Assembly: GCF_035920345.1 (NCBI RefSeq) | Contig: NZ_CP109149.1 | Coordinates: 8,928,001-8,992,000, forward strand | Direction of reading: 5' to 3' | Source: Nocardia vinacea | GTDB taxonomy: Bacteria > Actinomycetota > Actinomycetes > Mycobacteriales > Mycobacteriaceae | Length of the DNA stretch: 64,000 nt | Shown: positions 44,955 through 52,860 of the stretch, in pieces | Layout: every line of letters starts with the position of its first letter | How positions within the stretch are numbered: position 1 is the stretch's first letter | Translations under genes and position numbers: made by a program | Notes under the pieces: model-generated | Database searches by the model: none | Told to the model about the DNA's origin: nothing | The model's input: the letters and a program-made list of their open reading frames with translations, nothing else

Positions 44955-46187
44955 TCAGTCTGCCGTCGTGCCGGTGTCCAGACGGAGGTGGGCGGCGCGG
45001 AGGGTCAGGTAGTCGCGTTCGGGGGTACTGGTGGTGTGGTTGGCGGCGGAGGTGTAGCAGGTGATGGCGGAGGCGAAATCGCCTGCCATTTCGTGTAAGT
45101 GGCCGCGGACTGCGTCGAGGCGGTGGTTGCCTGCCAACTGGTCTTCGAGGGTGTCGGCGAGTTCGAGACCGGCGGCCGGGCCGTGCACCATGGCGGTGGC
45201 GACGGCGCGGTTGAGGGTGACCATCGGGTTCTTCGAGATGCGCTCGATCATGTTGTACAGGGCCAGGATTCGACGCCAGTCGGTGTCCTCGGCACGCAGC
45301 GCCTGCGCGTGCAGTACGGCGATCGCGGCCTGGATCTGGTACGGGCCGGTGAGGCCCGAGGTGAGTGTGCTGGTCGTCAAGGTCATGCCCTCGGTGATCA
45401 GCTTGCGATCCCACAGTGCGCGGTTCTGTTCGGCGAGCGGAATCAATTCGCCGTGCGCTCCGGTGCGGGCGACGCGCCGGGAGTCGGTGAGCAACATGAG
45501 CGCGAGCAGCCCGGTTACTTCGGTGTCGTCTGGGAGCAGTCGATGGATCGACCTGGTCAGGCGGATGGCCTCGTTCGAGAGGTCGGTCCGCTGTAGGTCG
45601 GGTCCCGCTGTGGTGGTGTGCCCCTCGTTGAAGATCAGGTACAGCACATGCAGTACCGCACCGAGCCGCTCATGCCATTGCGCATCACCGGGCCGGGCGA
45701 ACGGGCGGTCGAGGGTGGCCAGTTTCTTCTTCGCACGCGTAATCCGTTGCGCCATGGTCGCTTCCGGCAGCAGGAAGGCATTGGCGATCTCCGCCGTGCC
45801 GAGCCCGCCGACCGCACGCAATGTCAGCGCGATGGCACTAGCGGACGACAGCGCAGGATGGCAGCAGAGGAAGAACACGGCGAGCGTATCGTCACGATCG
45901 ACGGCCTCGGCATCGGGCACATCGCGCTCGAAAACCGTTGTCTCCCTATGTCGCCGGGCCACCTCGGCGCGCACCACATCGGCCATCCGCCGCTGCGCGA
46001 CCTGGATCAACCACGCTCGCGGATTATCCGGCAGCCCATCGTCGGACCATTGGGTCGCCGCCGCGAGCATCGCCTCCTGTAGCGCGTCCTCGGCGGTGTC
46101 GAAATCGCCGAATCGGCGTACCAACGTGCCGAGGACCTGTGGCGCGAGTTCGCGCAACAGGTCCTCGATGGGCGGTGCTCCGTGCAT
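44955..46187 (-). CDS. ECF sigma factor, ECF42 type
   Basis: A 410-aa sigma factor. Sigma2 is recognised by LVRRFGDFDTAEDALQEAML and sigma4 by LRAVGGLGTAEIANAFLLPE then ATMAQRITRAKKKL. A C-terminal extension of about 230 aa with SNEAIRLTRSIHRLLPDDTE and TLNRAVATAMVHGPAAGL (TPR-like, DUF6596) is characteristic of ECF42, which uses this extension rather than an anti-sigma factor. ECF42 genes sit next to YCII/DGPF genes, as here. ATG 46187 is 9 bp from the YCII stop; TTG 46193 is possible. Confidence 0.88.
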   Translation of the reverse strand: MHGAPPIEDLLRELAPQVLGTLVRRFGDFDTAEDALQEAMLAAATQWSDDGLPDNPRAWLIQVAQRRMADVVRAEVARRHRETTVFERDVPDAEAVDRDDTLAVFFLCCHPALSSASAIALTLRAVGGLGTAEIANAFLLPEATMAQRITRAKKKLATLDRPFARPGDAQWHERLGAVLHVLYLIFNEGHTTTAGPDLQRTDLSNEAIRLTRSIHRLLPDDTEVTGLLALMLLTDSRRVARTGAHGELIPLAEQNRALWDRKLITEGMTLTTSTLTSGLTGPYQIQAAIAVLHAQALRAEDTDWRRILALYNMIERISKNPMVTLNRAVATAMVHGPAAGLELADTLEDQLAGNHRLDAVRGHLHEMAGDFASAITCYTSAANHTTSTPERDYLTLRAAHLRLDTGTTAD

Positions 46188-46196
46188 GGACAACTA

Positions 46197-46595
46197 TTAC
46201 TCGGTCGCCGGGGCGCCCATCACCGCGCGCACCTCGATGTACTCGCCGATCGGCTTACCACCGGGGCCGGGGCCCGCCGAAGCCTGTGCGGCGATCTCCA
46301 GCGCACGTTCCGGACTTTCCACATCGACAAGCCAATATCCGGCCAGGAATTCCTTGGTCTCCGGGAACGGTCCATCGGTGACAACCGGCGCCGATCGTCC
46401 GTCCGAACTGACCAGTCGTGCCTCGTCCGGCCCGGCCAGGCCCTGCGCATCGACCAGTTCACCGGTCTTGGCCAGCTCCGCGCCGAGCGTCCGCTGGAAA
46501 TCGATATGCGCCTTGATCTCCTCCGGCGTCCACTCGGTGATCGGGACGTCGCAGCCGGCGGCGGGCCCATAGGTCTTGAGCAGCATGTACTTCAT
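46197..46595 (-). CDS. YCII-related (DGPF) protein linked to the ECF42 sigma factor
   Basis: A 132-aa protein with the YCII fold: MKYMLLKTYGP at the start, LVDAQGLAGPDEARLV, and TDGPFPETKEFLAGYWLVDV with the DGPF signature, ending PIGEYIEVRAV. These proteins are the recurring partner of ECF42 sigma factors and probable targets; their chemical role is not known. First gene of a two-gene operon with the sigma factor 9 bp downstream. Confidence 0.88.
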   Translation of the reverse strand: MKYMLLKTYGPAAGCDVPITEWTPEEIKAHIDFQRTLGAELAKTGELVDAQGLAGPDEARLVSSDGRSAPVVTDGPFPETKEFLAGYWLVDVESPERALEIAAQASAGPGPGGKPIGEYIEVRAVMGAPATE

Positions 46596-46692
46596 TTCCG
46601 GTCTCCTAGCCTGCGGTGCGCCCCAGCGGCGCGCTCGCGATGAGGTCGGAGCTGGGTGCGCCGATTCGACGCATCCTCGATAGTGATCTGCA

Positions 46693-47940
46693 TCACAGCG
46701 GTGTGGAGGTATCGGCGAGTCGTTCCGGATCGACCTGCTGGCCGATCAACTCCTTGATCCGGTCGGTCACATCCCAGACGTTCACATTCATCCCCGCCAG
46801 CACCCGGTTCTCGGCATCGAGCCAGAACGCGACGAACTCGCGCTTAGCCACATCACCGCGCACGACCACCTGCGCGTACTCACCGGTCGCGGCGTATCCG
46901 GTGTACTCCATGCCCAGGTCGTATTGGTCGGTGAAGAAATACGGAAGGCGTTCGTAGGAAGCCGACTTGCCGAGCATGGTCTGCGCCGCGACGGCGGGCT
47001 GATTGAGCGCATTCGCCCAGTGCTCCACCCGAATTCGACGCCCGAGCACCGGATGCTGTGCGTCGGCGATATCGCCGACCGCCACGATGTCCGGGTCACT
47101 GGTGGCCAGGCTCGCGTCGACGAGTATGCCGCCGTCGGTCGCCAGCCCCGCGTTGGCGGCCAGTTCGATATTCGGCCGCGCGCCGATCGCGACGAGTACC
47201 GCATCGCCCTCGATCACGGTGCCGTCGGTGAGTCGGACGCCGCTCGCCAGATCCACCCCGCCCTGACCAGCGGTGATTGCCCCGGCCTGATGAGTGGTGA
47301 TCGCCTCGACCTGGGCTCCGAATCGCAGGTCGACGCCGTGGTCGCGGTGCAGATCCGCGAAGACCTGACCCATCTCTGGGCCGAGCGCCGCCAGCAGCGG
47401 CAGTTCGGCGGATTCGATAATGGTGACCTCGACCTGCGCGGCGCGTGCGGCCGAGGCGACCTCGAGCCCGATCCAGCCCGCCCCGATGATGACCAGCCGC
47501 CGGGCCGAGCCGAACAGCTCGATCAGACTGTCGGAGTCGCCGATGGTGCGCAGCGTGTACACCTCGCGCGCATCCATGCCCGGAATCGGCAGGCGGCGCG
47601 GTGTCGAGCCGGTCGCGAGTGCGAGCTTGTCGTAGCCGAGTGTCGAACCATCCGGCAGCGTCACGGTTTTCGCGCTCGGATCGATCGCGCCGACTTCGGT
47701 GCCGAGCCGGACGTCGATATGGTGATCGCGGTACCACTGGCCCGGATCGACGGTGAATTCCTCGAGCGATTTCTTACCGGCCAGATGCTCCTTGGACAGC
47801 GGTGGTCGCTCATAGGGCAGGTAATCCTCGGCGCTGATCAGCGTCACGGTTCCGGCGAAATCGTTGTCGCGCAGTGCTTCCGCCAGTTTGGCCGCGGCCA
47901 GCCCGCCGCCGACGATGACGAAATGCTGATCAGAGGTCAT
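46693..47940 (-). CDS. Rubredoxin/ferredoxin reductase-type FAD oxidoreductase
   Basis: A 415-aa two-dinucleotide-domain flavoprotein. FVIVGGGLAAAKLAEALR (FAD GxGxxA) at the start, the second Rossmann motif VIIGAGWIGLEVASAAR (about 150), GDAVLVAIGARPN, and VAVGDIADAQHP before the flavin are typical. A C-terminal reductase domain holds 'VRGDVAKREFVAFWLD'. This group passes electrons from NAD(P)H to a small ferredoxin or rubredoxin for P450 or oxygenase systems. No ferredoxin gene is adjacent, so the partner is elsewhere. Divergent from the Rv2466c-like gene. Confidence 0.9.
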   Translation of the reverse strand: MTSDQHFVIVGGGLAAAKLAEALRDNDFAGTVTLISAEDYLPYERPPLSKEHLAGKKSLEEFTVDPGQWYRDHHIDVRLGTEVGAIDPSAKTVTLPDGSTLGYDKLALATGSTPRRLPIPGMDAREVYTLRTIGDSDSLIELFGSARRLVIIGAGWIGLEVASAARAAQVEVTIIESAELPLLAALGPEMGQVFADLHRDHGVDLRFGAQVEAITTHQAGAITAGQGGVDLASGVRLTDGTVIEGDAVLVAIGARPNIELAANAGLATDGGILVDASLATSDPDIVAVGDIADAQHPVLGRRIRVEHWANALNQPAVAAQTMLGKSASYERLPYFFTDQYDLGMEYTGYAATGEYAQVVVRGDVAKREFVAFWLDAENRVLAGMNVNVWDVTDRIKELIGQQVDPERLADTSTPL

Positions 47941-48121
47941 AACGGACTCCTTTTCGGGAGGGAACCGGACGCCTGCGTGTCACCCTACTGGGACCCCGGG
48001 CCGCCTTTTCGGAAAATCGGGCGTCCGGTGCGGGAACGAATCGTGCACCCGCGTGGTTGGCCACGGATAGTGGCGCGGCGAATCCGCGCGTTACGAGCGT
48101 GCGATGGAGAGGAACAGCTCT

Positions 48122-48766
48122 GTGAGCGAGACGACCACCAAGAACGTTGCCGATTTCTGGTTCGACCCGCTGTGCCCCTGGTGTTGGATCACCTCCCGCT
48201 GGATTCTCGAGGTCGAGCAGGTCCGCGATATCGAGGCCCGTTTCCACGTGATGAGCCTGTCGGTGCTGAACGAGGGCAAGGAGGGGCTGCCGCCGCAGTA
48301 CGAGGAGCTGCTCGCCACCGGCTGGGGTCCGGTCCGGGTCGCCATCGCCGCCGCCCAGGAGCACGGTGACAAGGTGCTCTCCCCGCTCTACACCGCGATG
48401 GGTACCCGCATCCACAACCGTCGCGAGGAGTACGTGCGCGACTCTCGCAAGGAATCCCTGGCCGCGGTGATCGCTGATTCGCTCGCCGAGGCGGGCCTGC
48501 CCGCCGAGCTTGCCGCGGCCGCCGAGAGCACCGAATTCGACGAGGCACTGCGCAAGAGCCATCACGAGGGCATGGACAAGGTCGGTCCGGATGTCGGCAC
48601 CCCGACCATCCACATCAACGGCAATGCCTTCTTCGGTCCGGTGCTGTCGCGGATCCCGCGCGGCGAGGAGGCCGGGAAGCTGTGGGATGCGGCGGTCACG
48701 CTGGCCGACTACCCGCACTTCTTCGAGCTGAAGCGGACCAGGACCGAGGATCCGTCCTTCGACTGA
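48122..48766 (+). CDS. DsbA-like mycothiol-dependent nitroreductase family protein (Rv2466c-like)
   Basis: A 214-aa thioredoxin-fold protein. The CPWC active site (Cys18, Cys21; [11 protein letters not shown]) is at the start, and a helical insertion and the cis-Pro loop [19 protein letters not shown] complete the fold. Rv2466c of M. tuberculosis is a mycothiol-dependent reductase that activates nitro-prodrugs. No signal peptide, so it is cytoplasmic. GTG 48122 is chosen; ATG 48104 would add six residues. Matches the gene that follows pepN in M. tuberculosis once the 41-48 kb insertion is removed. Confidence 0.85.
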   Translation: MSETTTKNVADFWFDPLCPWCWITSRWILEVEQVRDIEARFHVMSLSVLNEGKEGLPPQYEELLATGWGPVRVAIAAAQEHGDKVLSPLYTAMGTRIHNRREEYVRDSRKESLAAVIADSLAEAGLPAELAAAAESTEFDEALRKSHHEGMDKVGPDVGTPTIHINGNAFFGPVLSRIPRGEEAGKLWDAAVTLADYPHFFELKRTRTEDPSFD

Positions 48767-48774
48767 CCGCGGAC

Positions 48775-49956
48775 CTACGGCACGGGTTTCGGCGGCAACG
48801 TCGGAACCTCGCCGTAGCTGCTCGGGTACGGACCGGCCGGTGGCGCACCGGCCGGTCGGTTCGGTCGCCAGAACAGCTTGCCGTGCCTGCTGCGGTCGCG
48901 CAGGGCCCACATCCGCCAGGTCAGCACCGGATGCGAGGACATGGCATTGCTGATCCAGACGAAGAAGCCCTTCTCGACCGTGGCCCGATCGGCCATCTCA
49001 TCGAAGCCGACCAACTTGTTCAGGTACTTGCCCGCGGCGAGGGTGCCCATGGCGCCGGGTGCGCCGACGTGCCGGTTGCAGTAGCCGTGGTTGTCGGCGG
49101 TGTACTCCTGGGACCGGATCAGCGAGCTGCCGATGATCGGCAGCGACGGTGCCACGAACATGCCGAGCTGACGCCAGTACGAGGTGTGCCCGGCCGCGAT
49201 ATGTCCGACCTCGTGACCGATGATGAAGGCGAGAGCCTCGGGTTCGCGTGCGGCGCCGCCGATTTCGAACAGATCGCTGTAGACCGCGACATAGCGCCGG
49301 AAACCGTGACCGGAGGCGAAGGCATTGATCTGGCCGTTGCCGAGCACGACGTATGCGTCCGGCACTTTGGCCAGTCCGAATCGGGCCGCCGCCTCGACCA
49401 CCAGCTGATAGCCCTCCGGAAACTGGGTCGGCGACATCTTGACGCCGTTGACCCGCATGGACGCGTAGCTCATACCGCGCAGGAACCACACGACGATCGG
49501 CGCGAAGACCAGGATGATCAGGTAGATATTCGGCTGCTTCCCATCCAGCACGAGGCCGATGCACGCCGCCAGCGCGATCAGCATCGCGAGCGTGGTGATC
49601 ACACAGACCACGACCAGCAGCGGAATCTCCCACGGGTGCCGTGCTGGCATGCCATATGGGGACAGGCCGCGCGGCTGCCGCTGCGGGGGCATGCCGGGTG
49701 GGACCGGAGCCACACCGTAGGGCCCCTGGGCGTACGGCGCCGGACCGTAGTGGGGTGTCGGGTATGGCGAACCGGGATAAGGCTGGGGTGTCGACGGGTA
49801 CTGGGGTGTCGATGGGTACTGGGGCGAATCGTGCTGGGCGGAAACGTGCCCGGTCGAGATGGCGGTCGCGTCCTGAGCCTGCGCCCATCCGCCGAGAGCG
49901 GGATAGGGATCGGCGGGTCCGCCCGGCTGCTGGGGCTGGGAGTCGTGCGGCTGCAT
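48775..49956 (-). CDS. M48-family membrane metallopeptidase with Pro/Tyr-rich N-terminus
   Basis: A 393-aa protein. The first 100 residues are Pro-, Tyr- and Gln-rich with short repeats (PQYPSTPQYPSTPQPYP), then two membrane helices (IPLLVVVCVITTLAMLIALA, IYLIILVFAPIVVWFL). The M48 domain carries the zinc motif HEVGH near 245 and a downstream EYTADNHG providing the third ligand. Such peptidases act in membrane protein quality control. The N-terminal repeats lie on DNA tandem repeats near 49790-49820. I start at ATG 49956; ATG 49974 is possible. Confidence 0.85.
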   Translation of the reverse strand: MQPHDSQPQQPGGPADPYPALGGWAQAQDATAISTGHVSAQHDSPQYPSTPQYPSTPQPYPGSPYPTPHYGPAPYAQGPYGVAPVPPGMPPQRQPRGLSPYGMPARHPWEIPLLVVVCVITTLAMLIALAACIGLVLDGKQPNIYLIILVFAPIVVWFLRGMSYASMRVNGVKMSPTQFPEGYQLVVEAAARFGLAKVPDAYVVLGNGQINAFASGHGFRRYVAVYSDLFEIGGAAREPEALAFIIGHEVGHIAAGHTSYWRQLGMFVAPSLPIIGSSLIRSQEYTADNHGYCNRHVGAPGAMGTLAAGKYLNKLVGFDEMADRATVEKGFFVWISNAMSSHPVLTWRMWALRDRSRHGKLFWRPNRPAGAPPAGPYPSSYGEVPTLPPKPVP

Positions 49957-50125
49957 GCGAAGAACTCTATTCATTTGCCGGGGACGAGGTTCGGGCTGTT
50001 GCCGTGCGGTCGGCACTGGTGGCCGCGAACACCGCTGACATACCTGTCGATTCGCCGTGGCGGCCAGTGGTGTTAATGCCGGGCCCGATGGTGCGACACC
50101 CGCGCGGATGCCGGACCGTTTCGAC

Positions 50126-50677
50126 TCAGTGGTTCGGCGGCAAGATCACCGGGTCGGGCAGGCACAGGCTGGCCGAGCGGGTCGTCGGCACCGGTCCTTT
50201 ACCGGAGTCGAAGCTCCACTGCGAAATCGAACCTGCCGCCTTCCACCGCAGCGCGCCCGTCGCATCGGATACCACCTCATATATTTGCTCGCTGCCACCG
50301 ATGAGCTGAGTGCCCACGCAGTAGTCGTTGTACTCGGTGCCCGGTTGCAGCGCTCCGGCGCTGAAGTTGCCCGAGGGATCGGCGGTGGCGCCGGGATTCG
50401 CGACGGTGCTCGGTGTGTGGACGGCCGCGCCCCGGAGCCACCGGGCTGCGCCGGGCTGATCTGTCGCGCAGGTGAAAGTCGAGCCACCGGCCACTAGTGT
50501 CGCGCCTTGCGCATGGCCGGATCCCGCCCACAGGCAATCGACAGCCGGCGCGGCGCTCGCATGTCCGGTTGTCGCACCGAGCAGGCCGACCGTGGCCGCC
50601 GCGGCGATCGAGATGGCCAGTCCGCGACGCAGCCGTGGCGTGGTGCGTCCGGACTTGGTGGAGAACAGCGACTTCAT
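50126..50677 (-). CDS. Hypothetical secreted protein
   Basis: A 183-aa protein with a clear signal peptide (basic RRGL, hydrophobic AISIAAAATVGLLGAT, cleavage after HASA). The mature part has four cysteines spaced C-x22-C-x47-C-x51-C (approximate) and a W-rich middle, suggesting disulfides and a beta fold. No family recognised. ATG 50677 follows GGAAATATC. Between the M48 peptidase and rpiB; no link to either is apparent. Confidence 0.65.
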   Translation of the reverse strand: MKSLFSTKSGRTTPRLRRGLAISIAAAATVGLLGATTGHASAAPAVDCLWAGSGHAQGATLVAGGSTFTCATDQPGAARWLRGAAVHTPSTVANPGATADPSGNFSAGALQPGTEYNDYCVGTQLIGGSEQIYEVVSDATGALRWKAAGSISQWSFDSGKGPVPTTRSASLCLPDPVILPPNH

Positions 50678-50844
50678 GATATTTCCTTCGGCTGGCAGCG
50701 GTGTACTTCTGCCATCAACGATCGCGTTGCGGGCCCGTTGCTACGAGGGAGCGCAATCCCGAATCGATGGTGTCGCCAGATGCACCATGACGGTGGTGCC
50801 GCCCACCGCGCGGCACGCGAAACACGCCTGACACAATCGCAGCC

Positions 50845-51318
50845 ATGCGCGTATACCTGGGTGCCGACCATGCCGGTTTCGAACTGAAGAATCACGTCAA
50901 GGCCCATCTGGAGCAGGCGGGCCACGAGGTCGTCGACTGCGGCGCCCTCGAATACGACGCACTCGACGACTACCCCGCCTTCTGCATCGAGGCGGCCCGC
51001 CGCACCGTCGCCGATCCGGGCAGCCTCGGGCTGGTTTTCGGCGGCAGCGGCAACGGTGAGCAGATCGCCGCGAACAAGGTGCCCGGTGCCCGCTGCGCCC
51101 TGGCCTGGAGCGTGGAGACCGCCCAGCTGGCCCGTGAGCACAACAATGCCCAGCTGATCGGCATCGGCGGGCGCATGCACTCCACCGAGGAGGCGCTGGC
51201 GATCGTGGACGCGTTCGTCTCGACCAAATGGTCCGACGAGCCGCGCCACCAGCGTCGCATCGACATCCTGGCCGAGTACGAGAAGACCGGTGTGGCCCCG
51301 GCCGTTCCGGCCTACTGA
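50845..51318 (+). CDS. rpiB: Ribose-5-phosphate isomerase B
   Basis: A 157-aa RpiB. MRVYLGADHAGFELKNHVKA opens the Rossmann-like fold and GGSGNGEQIAANKVPGARC carries the active loop, in which the actinobacterial enzymes use Glu rather than Cys. It interconverts ribose-5-phosphate and ribulose-5-phosphate. ATG 50845. In M. tuberculosis it is followed by the DNA glycosylase gene, as here, though a duplicated glycosylase 5' end lies between. Confidence 0.93.
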   Translation: MRVYLGADHAGFELKNHVKAHLEQAGHEVVDCGALEYDALDDYPAFCIEAARRTVADPGSLGLVFGGSGNGEQIAANKVPGARCALAWSVETAQLAREHNNAQLIGIGGRMHSTEEALAIVDAFVSTKWSDEPRHQRRIDILAEYEKTGVAPAVPAY

Positions 51319-51376
51319 CGCACAACACCGGCGAAATCCGCCGTCGCGCAAGGTAAGCCGAGCGGCGATGCGAGGC

Positions 51377-51520
51377 GGCGGACCGGAGAGGATCTCTACC
51401 TTCGATGCCTGAGGGCGATACGTGCACCGGCTCGCGCGGCTGCGGCAATGGCGCTTCGCGCGCAGTGGGGTGAGCGTTTCGAGCTCGCCGCAGCGGGTCG
51501 TCGCCCTTGCCGCGCGCTTC
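51377..51520 (+). pseudogene. Tandem duplicate of the DNA-glycosylase 5' end, frameshifted
   Basis: This 144-bp unit copies the sequence from 28 bp upstream of the intact glycosylase ATG through about its first 30 codons. The copy's ATG is at 51405. A 1-base deletion near 51423 breaks the frame; restoring it gives MPEGDTVHRLARLRQWRFAR against MPEGHTLHRLARLHQRRFAG in the intact gene. The copy's divergence (about 70-75 percent) says it is old or was acquired. Confidence 0.75.
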
Positions 51521-51548
51521 GGCGGACCGGAAAGGATTGCGAGCTTCG

Positions 51549-52364
51549 ATGCCTGAAGGGCACACACTGCATCGGCTCGCGCGACTACATCAGCGGCGCT
51601 TCGCTGGGGGAGTGGTGCGTGTTTCCAGCCCGCAGGGAAAGTTCGCCGCCGGGGCCGCGCGTATCGACGGTCAGGTGCTCGTCAAGGCCGAGGCGTGGGG
51701 CAAACACCTTCTGCACCACTACGAGTCGGGTCTGGTCGTGCACGTGCACCTCGGGTTGTACGGGGTGTTCACCGAGGTGCCGCTGCCGATGGGTGAGCCG
51801 GTCGGACAGGTGCGGATGCGGATCGTCGGTGACGCGTCGGCCGATGATCGCCTGTACGGCACCGATTTACGCGGCCCGACCGCCTGCGAGGTGTACACCC
51901 ACGCCGAGGTGACGGCGCTGACCGAGCGGCTCGGCCCGGATCCGCTGCGGCGCGGCGCCGATCCCGAACGGGCCTGGCGGCGAATTCATCGCTCGCGCAG
52001 GCCGATCGGCGCACTGCTGATGGATCAGCAGGTGCTCGCAGGTGTCGGCAATGTGTATCGCGCGGAACTGTTATTCCGGCACGGCATTTCGCCACACCGA
52101 CCGGGCACCGCGCTCACCGCCGACGAGTGGGACGCGATGTGGACCGATCTGGTAGCGCTGATGCGGGTGGGCGTGCGGGTCGGCAAGATGGTCGTCGTTC
52201 GCCCTGAACACGACCACGGCGAACCGTCCTACGCGGCCGACCGCCCACGCACCTACGTCTACCGCCGCCCCGGCGCACCATGCCGCCTCTGCGGCACCCC
52301 CGTCGCACACACCGTGCTGGAGGGCCGAAACCTCTTCTGGTGCCCCACCTGTCAGGCCACCTGA
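51549..52364 (+). CDS. Fpg/Nei family DNA glycosylase (Rv2464c-like)
   Basis: A 271-aa base-excision repair enzyme. Pro2-Glu3 (MPEGHT) are the catalytic residues at the N-terminus; WGKHLLHHYESGLVVHVHLG follows; the helix-two-turn-helix contains MDQQVLAGVGNVYRAELLFR; the C-terminal zinc finger is CRLCGTPV...CPTC. The MPEGHTLHRLA start is of the Nei1 type of mycobacteria, which removes oxidised pyrimidines. ATG 51549; sequence upstream is the duplicated unit. Confidence 0.9.
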   Translation: MPEGHTLHRLARLHQRRFAGGVVRVSSPQGKFAAGAARIDGQVLVKAEAWGKHLLHHYESGLVVHVHLGLYGVFTEVPLPMGEPVGQVRMRIVGDASADDRLYGTDLRGPTACEVYTHAEVTALTERLGPDPLRRGADPERAWRRIHRSRRPIGALLMDQQVLAGVGNVYRAELLFRHGISPHRPGTALTADEWDAMWTDLVALMRVGVRVGKMVVVRPEHDHGEPSYAADRPRTYVYRRPGAPCRLCGTPVAHTVLEGRNLFWCPTCQAT

Positions 52365-52373
52365 ACCTCAGCT

Positions 52374-52832
52374 CTACCGGAAGTAGCGGTGCACCATCTG
52401 GGCGATGCATACCGGTTTGTCGGCGCCTTCGCGTTCCATGACCGCGTCGACGGTGACTTGGACCGCGCCGTCGCCGAGGTCGGTGGCGTCGGCGAGGGTG
52501 GCGGTGAGGCGAACCTTGGAGCCGGCGGGGACGGGGGCTGGGAATCGGACCTTGTTGAGGCCGTAATTGATTGCCATGCCGCGGTTTTCGATGACGAGTA
52601 TTTCCGACCAGAGCGGTATGAGTAGCGACAGGGTCAGGTAGCCGTGGGCGATGGTGCCGCCGAAGGGGCCGGTCTTCGCGCGTTCGACATCGACGTGGAT
52701 CCACTGCTCGTCGTGGGTGGCTTCGGCGAACATGTCGATATCGCGCTGCGGGATCTCGTGCCAGTCGCTGGTGCCGAGGTCGGTGCCGATGAGGTCGAGT
52801 AGGTCGGTGGGTTTGTCGACGGTGGTCGCCAT
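52374..52832 (-). CDS. MaoC-family (R)-specific enoyl-CoA hydratase/dehydratase
   Basis: A 152-aa hotdog-fold protein. DIDMFAEATHDEQWIHVDVE and AKTGPFGGTIAHGYLTLSLL contain the hydratase Asp and His of the MaoC active site. It hydrates an enoyl-CoA or similar. Last gene of the leftward operon that starts at 58768; the acyl-CoA synthetase gene ends 28 bp upstream. Its presence argues for CoA-thioester chemistry in this cluster. Confidence 0.87.
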   Translation of the reverse strand: MATTVDKPTDLLDLIGTDLGTSDWHEIPQRDIDMFAEATHDEQWIHVDVERAKTGPFGGTIAHGYLTLSLLIPLWSEILVIENRGMAINYGLNKVRFPAPVPAGSKVRLTATLADATDLGDGAVQVTVDAVMEREGADKPVCIAQMVHRYFR

Positions 52833-52860
52833 GTGGCGCGCTCCTTCGGTTGCTGTGGAT

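Noticed and set aside
44350..45414. Minus-strand 354-codon frame joining the SnoaL gene region and sigma factor 3' end
   Set aside because: It starts in the sigma factor gene in another frame and runs opposite the SnoaL gene; Arg/His/Pro-rich with no motif.
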